From Sanguinoderma infundibulare (Eukaryota; Basidiomycota; Agaricomycetes; Polyporales; Polyporaceae): 64,000 bases of DNA. This document shows, one piece after another, positions 1 through 11,260 of the stretch. Within the stretch, counting starts at the first letter, position 1; each line of letters begins with the position of its first letter. Made by a program: the position numbers and the translations under genes. The notes under the pieces are model-generated. The model was not told the DNA's origin and made no database searches. It worked only from the letters and a program-made list of their open reading frames with translations. The stretch covers positions 3,720,001-3,784,000 of the forward strand of contig JAVLRN010000004.1 in the NCBI GenBank assembly GCA_032821775.1. Direction: 5' to 3'.

Positions 1-1030
1 ATCTCTACGCGTGTACGCAGTAGGTTCGTTGGCTTCTGACACATTTTGAGGCAAAAAGGAGTGCAGTTCCCACGCCGTCGTTGATGCTGGCGAGGCGCTA
101 TACCACTTGAACTCCAAGGGCTCGAGAGCACTCGCTACTAACTGCCAACGACGATGACCAACGTTCGACGTCTCCCGCCCGACCGCGCTTCCGACCGCGA
201 CGGTCCTTCAGCATCAGTTCCAGCCGACGATCTCGAACGAGTACATTGACATTGACGCGATCGAAGAGGAGTGGACGTCGAGCCTCGTCGACGGCATGGG
301 GGATATCGTCAGCCTTGCTTCGGTGCGTGCGCATTTGTCTTTATGAATCAAATGTGCTGCTCAACACGTACACGCGGGGGCTGTGTGTTGTGTGGGTGCG
401 GGGTGGCAGATAGGCGACAAGGATGAAGTAGTTCCGCATCGCGCAGCAGGCGGGGCAGTGCCGCGCAGAGTCCTTGGTGCATCCGTTCGTCCTTTGTGGG
501 TTCGTGGTGTGTGCTCATCTCTCACTTCCTTTCTCTACGCGTCGTGAACTACCCGCAACAGACGTCTCGCGCCTCAATTTCCACTCAACTTACCCAACCC
601 ATCCTCCCCAACGCCACTCCAGATCAGCGCGGCGAACTCGCTCATGTCTAGGATCCCACCTCACGAAGCTCATCCTCCTCTTATCTGAAGAGTCCCAGTT
701 CGCGAGACACCGCGACGCCGAGTTGCGGGGCCTGCAGGCGGAGAAGACTGACGTGCAGAAGGTCTCGGCGCTGTTCGACGAGCTCCCGCTGTCGAGCAGA
801 GGCGACGACAATGGGCCGCGTGATGAAAGCAAGCACGAGTTAAAGTGTGCGCGACTCAGACCCTCGAATCCGACACGGCGGAGGAGCGTGGAGGCTGTGG
901 AGACGTGGTCTCGATGGTCCACGAAAGACAAAGGCAGGCTGGTGCGTCCTCACTGCCATGCTCATGCGACCTTCCAGCAGTTGACAATGTTGAAGCGGAT
1001 GCCAGACGAACTGTATATTGTTTACGCCAC
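1..1030 (+). other. Unassigned sequence with possible degenerate exons
   Basis: No gene could be identified. On the plus strand a stretch near 209-321 reads as an acidic open segment (NEYIDIDAIEEEW and onward) that ends at a plausible splice donor (GTGCGT). A second open segment near 680-840 is rich in E, K, Q and R and could be coiled coil. The two do not join into a recognisable protein, and stops separate them. This may be the 3' part of a gene that begins outside the window, or a relic. Confidence that anything here is expressed is low. Confidence 0.2.
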
Positions 1031-1031
1031 T

Positions 1032-1060
1032 CACGCTTTACACCCATGGACAACTACTTA
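1032..1060 (+). promoter_or_regulatory. Family promoter motif upstream of MYND gene 1
   Basis: CACGCTTTACAC is followed about 20 bases later by AACTACTTAAAGC, some 140 bases before the ATG at 1198. The same pair (CGCGCTTTG, then AACTACTT-A/C-AGC) stands upstream of the MYND genes at 11261, 12642 and 62754. This points to a shared core-promoter or activator element. The function is inferred from conservation only. Confidence 0.45.
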
Positions 1061-1197
1061 AAGCTGACCCCCTCCCACCTTCGCAAACCATCGTTCACGT
1101 TCTGGTACGCCACTCCATCCGACATCCTCTTCTTCACACCCGTCTATCAGCCTCGTCTCCGACGTATATTTCTCATCCCCGCTGGGCAGCATTTACG

Positions 1198-2249
1198 ATG
1201 AACGCCAGTGGCAAGGAGTCCACGGCCGTCGGTGTGCTCTGCGCCCGAGCAGCCTGCGACTGGTGCATGAAGCCTCGCACGAAAGGAGTCGTGCTCAAAC
1301 GATGTACCGGGTGCGCCGTCGCATGGTACTGCAGCAAGGAATGCCAAGCCGCTGCCTGGCCATCCCACAAGTGAGCGCGACACAATCCTCCACTGGTTTC
1401 GGCGCTGACCGCAACCACATCTGCAGACGCCTGTGCACTTCGCGCTCGCGAACCGAGGTCCCGCCGGTCTACAGGGATCTCGGCTACACGACGCTGGCCG
1501 CCGTCGCCGACGCGGGCAAGAGCTGGGCCCTGGCGCACAACCCCACCATCATCATGATCGGCAACGCGATCGTCGAGCTCCGCGGGGGCGTCGACGCCGT
1601 GCTGAGCGAGCCCCGAGCACTCGTGTTCGACCTGAAACCCCCGCCGCCACATATCCACGAACGCGGTCCATCCGCCGCGTTCGTTGTCGACGCAGTGGGA
1701 CTCCGCCACCAAGCCAGGCTCGATAATGTACAATCGGAGTGGACCGCCGCGGTCGTTAAGCACCGTGAGGCCGCAACACGGATAGTGCAGAGGGCGCACC
1801 CCGATCCACGCTTTGCCGGCATCGTCCCCATCATGTTCTACTTGGGCGGCACGCCGCTCGACTACCAAGGCGCCTTCCCCCTCTTCCGTCCCCGACCCCA
1901 GGTCCGTGAAGATGCAGGTCCAGCCATCGACCGCGACGACGAACGCACGACGCCCGCGCTGAAGGCGTTGGTGAAGCTCTGTGTTGGCTTCATCATGAAC
2001 CAAGGCATTGTGCTGCGCATCCCGAGCGACGCGGGCAAGGTCGTGCCGGACATGGGTTGGCTCGTGCGGCAGAAGAAGAAGAAGAATAAGTGGGAGTGGA
2101 CGCCTGGCAGTGCGCCGCAAGCTCAGGCTTGGGCGACGCTCGCCGAGATCACGCGCTTGCACGAGCAGGGCCTGTCGCCACAGGACGTCTTCGCTTTCTA
2201 TGATCGACTGTGGCCGTTCCATGATTCAGGCGCCGTTTCGGATGTGTAG
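1198..2249 (+). CDS. MYND-type zinc-finger protein, family copy 1
   Basis: Two exons, 1198-1370 and 1427-2249, join through a GTGAGC...CTGCAG intron of 56 bases and give about 331 residues. The N-terminus is a complete MYND finger with Cys20/Cys23, Cys36/Cys39, Cys45/Cys49, His57 and Cys61. The intron falls inside the codon just before the last ligand region, as in the paralogues. MYND fingers bind zinc and usually proline-rich protein partners. The remaining 270 residues are a conserved region of unknown function shared by all copies in this window, with an N-terminal block around ELRGGVDAVL and a C-terminal block like GLSPQDVFAFYDRLWP. No SET domain follows, so this is not a SMYD methyltransferase. 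The start is the first ATG downstream of the shared promoter motif. Probably nuclear or cytosolic; the molecular role is unknown. Confidence 0.85.
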
Positions 2250-3412
2250 GGAGTGTGGGTGGCGAAGGCCGCCCGTTCCCGGGACGCAGTATGAATGTAA
2301 GCCGAGTACTTAGATATGCAAAGAGTTAGAATCATTCCGGTGCGCTGGAGAGGGATTGAACGGGAGGTTTACCGGCGAGAAGCTTATGCCAGTCCATCAC
2401 ATCGGGCCTTGACTTTGCTTGACGTTCTTGAATGTGTCGTCCGACTGGCAAGTACCCCTCCTTCTTTGACTTCGACTTTGAATCGATACGGTCGCACTTC
2501 TCTCCCTCGATGCCGTGAGTATTACGTTTACACATAGTACGGAACCTTCCTCACGGCAGATTGACAAGTCTTCCGGATGTTGCGTTCTGAGCTGGCTGCT
2601 CGGAGAAAGGCGATGGACACGCAATGAGCCCCTTGACGCGTGCTTGGCATTGGCACGGCTGGAAGGTTTTCAGCTTGATGTATCTATCACAGCACAACAT
2701 TGCCACCGCTTGTCTCTTGGCCTTCTACTGGAGGTCTCCGACGCGCCACATGCAGCAAAGCTTTAGCCCCATCCGTAACATGGGAAGTCGCGCGTTGTTT
2801 CTTTGTCTTGTCCAATTCTGATGTGTGGCGAACAGGAGTGGTCAAGTTCCCACACGCAATGTCCAAGGCGAACTTGTTATTTACCCACTGCCCTTCGTTG
2901 TTCCCCACCGTGCCACTGTCCCCCAGTTTCCACCCTCAACCCTATCCAATACTATGACGCGAATCCATACATCACCATCTCTCATGGCCGATGCCAACGG
3001 CGGTGCGTTTCGGCTAAGGCACCTTCCCCCGCCCAACCGCACAGCTGCAAGTGGAACGCGTATGTTGTTGTCGTGGTTGAGACTTGGTTTACTCTCATTC
3101 TTTCCTTATTGGTTCAGGAGTTGACATGTTCGACGTTCTTGTGGTGCCGACCGCGTCGCAGTGCTGTTTACGCAACGCATCCGCACGCCGTGAATTGTGA
3201 TCCGCCCGCTACCACCTGGCGAGGCGACACAGTTCCGGGGATATGCAAAGAACGTATGCGATGTTCACGGCGGGTTTGCTCTCCGCATCAGTGATGAGTC
3301 GAAGAGCATACTTATACCCAACCGCACGCATCCATGGCATTCCACAGACAAACCCGAGCCGCGGCCGCGGCAACTACAGTAGGACGTCCAGCAGGAAGTT
3401 CAATCTCACAAG
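2250..3412. other. Intergenic region without recognised gene
   Basis: Apart from the EMC1-like scrap at 2332-2403, nothing here resembles a known protein. Short open stretches occur on both strands but have no start, splice or domain logic. The region separates MYND gene 1 from the GNAT gene. Confidence 0.4.
2332..2403 (-). pseudogene. EMC1 N-terminal fragment (relic)
   Basis: On the minus strand about 23 codons read MDWHKLLAGKPPVQS and end at a stop. They match the segment just after the signal peptide of the intact EMC1 gene (NWHKPLAGVPLVQSD, near 18440). No other EMC1 exon is found next to it. It is therefore a third trace of EMC1-derived sequence in the window, besides the intact gene at 14.1-18.5 kb and the pseudogene at 56.7-59.9 kb. 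The match is short, so it is a likely but not certain relic. Confidence 0.45.
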
Positions 3413-4692
3413 ATGGCGGACCTCCGTTTTATTCGGTTCGATAATGCTAGGACGTTCCTCGAGGTCACTAAACAAGCCGACGATTACTTGATGAAGAACT
3501 CTGGTCACCACTGAGCATTTCGGACTACAGACATGCTCCTACGGATCCTACCAGGGTCTTCTACCTGGCGGTCTGCCGTGGGGAGACACTTTTGTAAGTG
3601 CTTCGGACTATATTCTTGCGTACGTTTTAAACTGACGATGAGGCTTCCCCCATTAGGATCACTCTCGTATACGGGGTCAAGGAAGGCTTCCCGTGGGTCT
3701 TATCCGTGCCCCGACGTGCGGAAGACTTCCTCACCCCAGACGTCCTCACCCTCGCCGTCACGCACCTCGTCAACTCCGTACTCAGTCTTCCGTTTGGCGA
3801 CCCTGAAATCATACATCCCATGAGGGTCCTTGGTGTCGAAGGACCCGTGAACGCCTTCCTCGCCACATGGGCGGCCGCTCAGCGCGCCCGGGGCCTCCGC
3901 CTCCGCCTTGCTCCCAATCCACCCGCCATCTTCGTCACGTACATGACCCGAGACACAGTCGCCAGCGGTCCGCCTCCGCAATCCGTGCGGTCTGCAGTCC
4001 GACACCGCATCCACCGCGCTTCCGTCGCCGACCTCGAGTCGTTGATCCCGTTCTACGCCGCCCTCTTCGCCACCCACTCTGGCTCAGCGCAACAGCTTAC
4101 GCCCGTCAACGCCCTGGCGCGGCTCCAGGCGAACATCCCGACCCGCCTGATCTGGGTATGCCGCACAGACGGCGTGCTCTCTGTCTTCGCGGAGCTCGGA
4201 CGCGTCACACCGCGGACCATCACTATCCAGTCCGTGTGCGTCTCCCCGGAGCACCGCCAGCGGGGCGTTGCGGAGGCGGTGGTTCGCGCCATCTCGCGGT
4301 ATTACCTAGGACTGGCGGCGGCGGCGGACACGATGCTGTCGGGCCCCCCGGGTCCTCCGCTGGAGGGTGTGAAGGACCAGATCAGGGTCAACGTGGCAGA
4401 CGCTTCCATGGAGAGCCTGTATCGGCACCTAGGCTTCTTGCTCCCCAACCAGTCGCAGGGCCGCGCTGTTCTCACTGGGGGCGTCGACCCCGCCACGGGC
4501 CGCCCGGGATGGTACAGGTCTATCTGGCGGGAAGTGGAGCCTGAGCCTGGCCCTTCGACGAAGCCTCGCGGAGGCAGCGGTGAGTGCTCTCCCGTTCGCA
4601 GCCTAGCTTCAGTGTTATTTAATCTACTCCTTCGTAAGGCACGGGTCACAAGCAAAACAAGACTTCAATGCCTGACGTGTATATCTACATGA
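3413..4692 (+). CDS. GNAT-family N-acetyltransferase (5' end apparently frameshifted)
   Basis: The clear part runs from about 3505 through a 63-base intron (3594-3656, GTAAGT...TTAG) to about 4580, where a GTGAGT could be another donor, or to the stop at 4692. The GNAT acetyl-CoA motif is visible as VCVSPEHRQRGVAEAVVRAI, followed by a helix and a late SLYRHLGF segment typical of the C-terminal fold. Upstream, an ATG at 3413 opens a matching N-terminus (MADLRFIRFDNARTFLEV), but its frame meets TGA near 3512. The next coding stretch (SDYRHAPTDPTRVFYLAV) lies one base out of frame. No acceptable intron explains the shift, so this is a frameshift, a sequence error or a recent pseudogene. Such proteins transfer acetyl from acetyl-CoA to an amine; the substrate is unknown. 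Confidence 0.65.
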
Positions 4693-4837
4693 TTTAGGAG
4701 CGACACACTTCGCAGGAGTTGAAATATAGACACAGTTCCCCATACTAGACGCATCGCACCGGCCGGACCGCAAATGTATTTACACCAGAGCCCTCGGCCG
4801 GGACTGTCTCGATGGCAACACCGTGGATTTGCACAGG

Positions 4838-5341
4838 TCATCCGAACAGCAGCTCCAGGCGAAGGTCGCGGACTGAATGGTGGCAGAGAAAGAGGATCAT
4901 GAGGACGAACTCGTATTGTTGGTCCTCGAACTCGAACTTAGCGCTCGAGAGAGCTCGCCGAAGAGCTTCCTCGTATCCATCCACTAATTCGCCGTGATCG
5001 TAGTCAGCCGGGTCCGAGTCAAATTTGCATTTGATGCCGGGCCAGATTGGCAGTGCCTCGGGCCCAGTCATCGGCCCCGGGCCATACGACTTCTTTAACG
5101 CCACGACATTTGGGCCATGGATTGATTGGAACTGCGGAAATTTTGAAAGCGGAAACGAGCAATGAATCTTTGTCTGGAAAGACGGAGTCCGACCAGGCCC
5201 CCACGGGCCATCGCTGCCAGTGATCGAACGGATTTGCCGAAGCCAAACTTCGTGGCGCTGAGTGTCCTTTGAGCACTGCCACCCGTTGTCATCACCACTG
5301 AAACTCCTACCAGGTTTGGGTGAGCTCCCCATTGCACACAT
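4838..5341 (-). CDS. Hypothetical protein, about 160 residues
   Basis: A single minus-strand reading frame of 167 codons ends with a short hydrophobic stretch (YEFVLMILFLCHH). Its C-terminal half has coding-like composition (SDPADYDHGELVDGYEEALRRA, partly shown by position 110-135). No domain was recognised and no intron is needed. It lies tail to tail with the GNAT gene and head to head with the FunK1 gene. It may be a real lineage-specific gene; an upstream first exon cannot be excluded. Confidence 0.35.
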   Translation of the reverse strand: MCAMGSSPKPGRSFSGDDNGWQCSKDTQRHEVWLRQIRSITGSDGPWGPGRTPSFQTKIHCSFPLSKFPQFQSIHGPNVVALKKSYGPGPMTGPEALPIWPGIKCKFDSDPADYDHGELVDGYEEALRRALSSAKFEFEDQQYEFVLMILFLCHHSVRDLRLELLFG

Positions 5342-5775
5342 CTCAAATTCGGCAGAAATGCAATGAAATCGTGTTAATTTTAGGGCACGATAATGATGCC
5401 TGGAGAGTGAAATGTCACAAGCTGATGCAGTGGCAAGCGAACGAGCAATGATGTCAGAAAGTGTGACACAGAAATGTGACGTGTGCCGCGATCACAAGGC
5501 GCCGCACTGTGGGCGCTAGGCTAATCCAACTTGATTCTCAACCGCCACGACCAAGCCACGACGGCCCCTCGGTCTTCCATTGTCCTCCCAGTGCTGAGTT
5601 TGAAGTTCTTTGCACCGCATTGTGCACTCTTTCCAAAAGCTCTCTTGGAAACGCTGGCTCTAAACACCCGACGTAGCCTATAAAAGCATCCCAGGTATGT
5701 TTCGTTCTTCCTAACTCCCACTCCCATTTCCCAACCACCACATCCCCACTCGTCTTGTCACTCCCCTTCGTCATC
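5342..5775. promoter_or_regulatory. Divergent intergenic region before the FunK1 gene
   Basis: The 430 bases between the hypothetical gene and the FunK1 start hold no coding signal. A TATA-like CCTATAAAAGC lies at 5678-5688, about 90 bases before the FunK1 ATG, followed by a pyrimidine-rich tract (5700-5770) typical of fungal transcription starts. Confidence 0.5.
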
Positions 5776-8753
5776 ATGAGTAGATTCGGCTCTCGTGCTG
5801 TGGGATCTGACTCTCCTCTCAAAGCTAGTCTCGCCGCGAAATCAGCGTTGGCTACCGCCCAGCCTACTCGTCAAGACGATCACCGCCTACTACGACGCGA
5901 CATGCAGAACATGGGTTCAATTCTTGAACCGTCGGAGTTCCTCGGACGTTTCGTCCCATTACCAACCGGAGATTCGCTCACCAGCAAGCCCGACAACCCC
6001 TTCGTACGCACCAAGACTCCGAAGAACCTGACGGAGCGCGAGATGTATGCTACCTTCGTAAGTTGTATCATGGTCTCACCTTTCGATGCCTTCTAACGAT
6101 AGTAATTAGCCCAAGCTTCTTCAAAAAGCGTTTCCCAGCTCCAGTTCAAAGTTCAAGTTCGTCGCGACACCCTACAAGGCCGACAACACCACTGACTCCA
6201 AACGAGCTGTCGACTGTGGCATGTATCCAAACCACCACGCGCCTGAGAAAGAGGCGTTGAACCCGAAGACACCTCAGGATGCGAAGGACTTCAGACGCGT
6301 CCGCTGGTCTTGGATAGACCTACCCTGGGAGTGCAAGCCTCTCGACGTAGACCCTTTTGACGACAGTGATCCGTATGGTATGGCACAGAGCAAGAAACGC
6401 AGGGACGCCTACGGTCAGGTCCTGTCCTATCTTGAGCTCGTCGTCCGCTATCAGCTTCGCGCCTTCGTCTTCATGATCATCTTTGTCGGCCCCTACGCTC
6501 GCCTCCTCCGCCTCGATCGCTCTGGGCTCTGCGTCACGAAGCGGTTCAGCTACACCTCCACAGACAGCCCCCTCATCGAGTTCCTCTGGCGCTATACGCA
6601 GCTCGACCCCGAGCACCGTGGTTACGACACCAGTGCCCAGCGCATAAACCCGTCGTCAACATTGGACAAGCTTGCCACCTTGATGCGCAGGACCCGGATC
6701 GAGAAGGAACCGAACCGTCCCAAGGGGCACGAACACGTTGTCAAGCTCTGGACGGATTCGCTCGACGCACGGTGGCCATGGTGGAATCTTTGCGTTCCGG
6801 ACGAGGTAACCGGTCAGCGACGCCAGTTCCTCGTCGGCAAGCCATCGTTCCAGGCTCCCGGTGTCCGTGGCCGGGGCACCAAGTGCTACGTTGCGGTTGA
6901 GCTTATCGAGTACGAGGAGCATGGCAAGCAGAAGCTCAAGCTCGACGAGAAGTTCGTCTATCTCAAGGACGCTTGGCGCGTAGTAGTGATCGATCCCCGT
7001 GAAGAAGCTCTGGACATTCAGAAGGAGGGTCTCATTTTGCAGAAGTTGAACGCCAACCGTGTTCCGCGCGTGCCGACATTGGTGTGCCACGGCGATATCC
7101 CGGAGCAGTGTACACGAACCCGCGAGGTATGGAAGGAAGCGCATCCCGGCAGGGATTGTCCGCTGAAGACCCACCAGCACTACCGCCTCGTGGTCAAAGA
7201 AGTCGGGAAGCCGTTGTCTCACTTCAAGAATAGCGGAGAGCTGTTGTTGGCGTTGTATGATTGTCTCAAAGGTACGTCCCCACTCTTGCAATGCTTCCCT
7301 TCGAAACCTCATGGCATTCCATATCAAGGACATGAGGAAGCCATGGCTATCGGTATCATTCATCGAGACATCAGCGGCGGCAACATCCTGCTGTACATGG
7401 ACGACAATGGAAAATGGCATGGTCTTCTCAACGACTGGGAACTCTCGAAAGACTGTACTGTTGAGCCTGTCCCGCGGCAACCAGGAAGAACGGTAAGTGT
7501 ATCATTGTCGTCTGCGCGTGCCTCTTCAAGAATCTCTGACATTGTCGTTTCAGGGGACCTGGCAGTTCTCGTCGGTTCATGTTCAGGACGACCCGGGGAG
7601 AACCGTCGTTGCTGCGGACGAGCTTGAGTCCATCCTACACGTTATCGTCTACTACTCAGTTCGTTTCCTTCCCCACAATATTCCCAAGGATCTCGTCGCC
7701 AAATTCCTTTACAACTACTTCGACGCATCGTCCCTTTCCTCGCGAGGGGAGATGTCCCCATACGCCAAGCGTGCAGCCATAGAACTCGGGAAGATATCTA
7801 TCCGCGAATACCACGCCCAAGGCACTCTGCGGTTCATCTGGCCTAACGCCGATCCCAACGACACTCGCGTGGCCCGTAGGCCTCATCCCTTCAACAAATT
7901 GATCGACACGCTGCTCGGGTGGTTCCAGGCTCTCTACGCTCTTGACGAGCCCGCTCAGGACCCCGCTGAGGACTTCGCTGAGGACCCGCAGCAGTCTGCC
8001 AGTGGTTGGGAGGTAGAGCTCGCCGACGAGCCTGACTCCGATTCTGAGGACGTCGAGGACGTTGTCGACGACTTTTTCAACCCACCTGCTGTCCCCAGTG
8101 AGCCCACCCCTACGGTATCCCGGCAGGAGTTGGAGCGACGGGCAGACAACTTGAAGGACCATTCGCAAGTGCTCAAGCTCTTCAGGCGGACTCTCAAGCA
8201 CGAGCGGTTCCCAAGTGACAAAGTTCCGGATCAACGCCCCGCAAACGGTTACGTTCCCCAGGAGCCTGCCACACCGGAGCTGGAGTCAGAGCCCGAGGGG
8301 GAGGGTGAGGAGCTGGCGGCCGCGGCGGCAGCAGCAGACAAGGCGGAGTCGGTGGAAGTGGAGGATATTCTCGGTCCAGATGATGATGAAGACCCCGACG
8401 TAGAGGTTGATGAAGAGCCGGACCCGTATGCAGCCTTCGAGATCGCCATCGCCGACGATGTCGACGATGACGATGCGCGTCATTCTGAAACTCTCGCTGC
8501 TGATACGCCGCAGCCGAGTCCGGAGGACGAGCTGGAGTACTTGGACGCGCCCGAGGGTGCGGTCCCAGAGGCCGGCCTCGCGCAATTGGATGCCACAGAG
8601 GTGGCAGAGGCGGAGCATGCGGCCGCCGCGCGCACGCCCTCTCCCCCTCCCCCGCGGACACCCTCTCCTCCGCCCATTCGCCCGAAGCGCGCCCGCGAGG
8701 GTGAGACCGACGGTGCCACGTCCGATATCAATGCGAAGCGTAGCAAGTTCTGA
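5776..8753 (+). CDS. FunK1-type protein kinase
   Basis: Four exons, 5776-6057, 6110-7271, 7329-7492 and 7554-8753, give about 935 residues. All three introns obey GT-AG and keep frame. The kinase core shows the catalytic loop HRDISGGN at residues 493-500 and LNDWELSK near 514-521. In this family the DWE takes the place of the usual DFG, and a GTWQF activation segment follows. The HRD aspartate is present, so activity is plausible. After residue 650 comes an unusually long acidic, proline- and alanine-rich tail, ending with basic clusters (RPKRAREGE and NAKRSKF) that could be nuclear localisation signals. FunK1 kinases are a fungal-specific family expanded in mushrooms; substrates are mostly unknown. 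The first ATG after the pyrimidine tract was chosen as start. Confidence 0.9.
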
Positions 8754-9234
8754 GTGCGACACAACTTCCACTGGTCCTTTTTCCTGCTCATGTCGTTCGA
8801 GTTCGTGTCGGACGGCACGACGTAGCGGTCTCATACCCTTGTCTATATTTCTGTCTTCGCGCATCCCACTACCTGCTGTTCTCCTCGTTTTCGAATACGG
8901 TATCATCGCATAATGAATATCTCTTTTCGACGTGCATGTAGTCATGTTTCTATCGTCGCACACTCTCCGGCAACTGGTGCGTTGCTATCAGGACATGGGC
9001 GTCGTGAACTTAAGCGGGAGTAAGCTATTCGTAATCAATCCAACAGACGGAATTGCTCATAAAGACTCTTACGTCCACCGAGCGAATCCTTTAGGCCGAT
9101 ACGACGACGGGGTTCCAAAGCTGGAGGTGCTCACTATCCCCCCATCTGCGCAGGCGCAGCTGTTGACGGAAGGACAAAGGCCATGCTCAAGGACGTCGTG
9201 AAGCTCTGCCGAGCTCCTGATCATCCACCGCAAA
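8754..9234. other. Intergenic region without recognised gene
   Basis: The 3' flank of the FunK1 gene. Short open stretches on the plus strand (8932-9201) show no domain. The last part, toward 9234, is the 3' flank of the MYND fragment on the minus strand. Confidence 0.4.
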
Positions 9235-9617
9235 TCATTCGATCGTCTTCGGCAGAGTCGGCGCCTGGTCGCGGCGCGTGTCCTTCAGGAACGGCCACAT
9301 GCGCTGGTACGCCGCGAAGACGTCCGGAGCGGAGAGCGTCGTCGAGTGCTTCTCTCGCAGCCACGTCGTCAGCGTATGCCAGGCTTCCCGATCAGCAGGC
9401 TTCCACCTCCACCCCTTGCCGCGCCGCACGGACTTCATGACCTTGGGCAAGACCTCCCAGCGCGCCTCCGCCTGGGGCACGAAGACGAACCCGAGCTTCA
9501 ACGCGGTCATGCACAACCCCATGATCAGCCGCGTGGCGTTCTCCAACCGCGCCCTTTCGTCCCGAGGCGCGTCCTCCCAGCCCGCCGGGGGCTTGAAGAT
9601 GGGGCACGCTTGCAAGA
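9235..9617 (-). pseudogene. MYND-family C-terminal fragment
   Basis: An open minus-strand stretch of about 126 codons matches the C-terminal third of the MYND-family genes: a hydrophobic helix (IMGLCMTALKLGFVFVP), a basic patch (RRGKGWRWKP) and a terminal block with APDVFAAYQRMWPF, equivalent to SPQDVFAFYDRLWPF in copy 1. The finger and middle region are missing. At about 9617 the homology stops and F-box-family sequence begins in the same orientation, so the fragment was joined to an F-box copy by deletion or rearrangement. It has no proper start and is most likely non-functional unless expressed as a fusion. Confidence 0.65.
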
Positions 9618-10734
9618 AGGCCCTCGACGTGCCAGATCGAGTGTGATTCGTAGCTCAACTTCGTTCATGAAGGCCAATTTGTCCGCAGTGATCGCTTTGT
9701 CAACCTCCTCCAGCCGCGTTGAACATGCGTCGGTCGTTTAGGGCACTCACCCGACTCAGGCGGTGTAGGCAGATCGCCACCTTGCGCAACGTCTTTGATG
9801 CTTGGGAGAGAATGCCGGCACCGGCGAGACTCAGCACCGGGATATGCTCAGGTGGCGGTTTGTCGCCTTCACCGAAGTAGATGTGAATGGTCAGGGACTC
9901 GAGCTTCGGGCACGCGGCGAGGTTGAGTGCGTGCCAGTGGCCTGTGAGGAAACTCGTGAGCCTCACGCTCCATACTGTGACATGTCTAAAAATTACAGAC
10001 AAACGCACTATCAAGAGGGGCATTCCACAGATAGCTTGCCCCGTCGTCGAAGAGAGGTGCCCCGGGGCCATCGCATCCACCGATATCGAGGCTCTTTAGC
10101 TCCGCGCCTAAGCCCACGAGGAGCTTCAGAGAGCAGAGGCGAAATCCATTGATCGGCACTTGACGAAGAGGCACTGCAGGCTGCCGGGCTCTACTATGAC
10201 CTTCTCCAGTGCGTTTACGACCATCAGCATGCACCGCGGATCGGACAATTTCGCGAACCCGGTGCGAAGCGAAATCATCTTGATCCTTGCAGTCCGGTTA
10301 AATATTACTGGGTAGAGCGAGATGGAGGAGTCGAAGACGCCTGTTTCCCCATACACGTCAAATTCGTCGACCGCGAAGAACAGGGGAAAGGAAAGGATAT
10401 GGAACCAGCCGGAGACCGAAGAATAGCACGGGTAGGAACAGGGGCCAAAAGAGAATGCGTTGAGGTGGAAAAAAGCCGAGGTAGAGGCCATTTGGTGAGG
10501 TATCTTGTACGCGAAGTCGCAGACAGACAAGGATGAGGGGTTCAGCAATAGCTGTATGAGTGTAGCCATCACGGTGCCATCAATTGTGTGGGTGATGGAA
10601 ATGGGGGTATATTCCTTTCCCACTACCCCCATCCTGACCAGTGTAACCTTCCTGCGGCCCATAGCTGGAATTTCTTGGAGGAAGGATGTGAGGTGGTCGA
10701 ACGATCCATTAACGGGAACAGCTAAGCATCCCAA
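9618..10734 (-). pseudogene. F-box/LRR-like family copy A, lacking the F-box
   Basis: The minus-strand sequence carries the middle and late parts of a family seen four times here. The block VNGSFDHLTSFLQEIP begins near 10715, an ALEKVIVEPGSLQCLF segment lies near 10190, and after a probable intron come leucine-rich repeats (NLAACPKLESLTIHIYF, then LSLAGAGILSQASKTLRKVAI). The exon with the F-box is absent: at about 10735 the middle block abuts sequence that elsewhere lies upstream of the F-box exon. The last 80 bases of the family are also missing at the 9617 junction. F-box proteins recruit substrates to SCF ubiquitin ligases; this copy should not. Its divergent neighbour is MYND gene 2. Confidence 0.65.
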
Positions 10735-11260
10735 TCAGGAAAGGTAGGCTGTGCGAATTTGCCGACCCGGGATCTTCCGGGGGCCACTGCAACGGCGATG
10801 ACTCCTTCGAGTTGCCCGGCACAGTGTCGGCTACCATGGACTTCCTCGTCCAGGCCACTGGCAACATATTGTGCGCCATGGGCCTGGCATGTAGTCGAGC
10901 TGGTCATCCAACTTGGGTTGTATTCCACATCAACTCCTGTTCTTGGGGTTTTGTCGCGATTTTGCTCGTGAGTTGCATTCATTGATTATGTGTGACCCCA
11001 ACCGCAGCGGGATCAAACTCATTGTATGTTAAATAGAGCTCCGCCGAGACGTCGGCACCGTGGAACGCTTATTGTTTGTTTGTTCCAATGCGCGCTTTGT
11101 ACTTCAACCATTGCGTTGGAAACTACTTCAGCTCCAATCACGCAAATCCCACCTTTCCCCACACCTTCTTTCGTGCTTCTGCTCTTCTGCGCTACTGCGT
11201 CAGAAGCCCCTCTCTCTTGACAGTTCACGTCTTTCTGATCCTTACTAGTCGACACCCACG
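10735..11260. promoter_or_regulatory. Shared intergenic region, F-box copy A / MYND gene 2
   Basis: This divergent spacer contains TCCCAATCAGGAAAG and CCCGGGATCTTCCGG at the F-box end, and TGGTCATCCAACTTGGGTTG about 120 bases further. Related blocks occur at 30443-30590 and, reversed, at 63180-63300, in both cases between a MYND gene and an F-box copy. The MYND side carries CGCGCTTTG (11091-11099) and AACTACTTCAGC (11120-11131), 130-170 bases before the MYND start. It probably drives both genes. Confidence 0.5.

Noticed and set aside
1198..2249. MYND genes as SMYD-type methyltransferases
   Set aside because: No SET-domain motifs (NHxC or GxG) are found before or after the finger in any of the five copies.
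8194..8961. Long minus-strand frames opposite the FunK1 C-terminal tail
   Set aside because: They are arginine- and proline-rich shadows of the acidic GC-rich coding strand, which belongs to a well-supported kinase gene.
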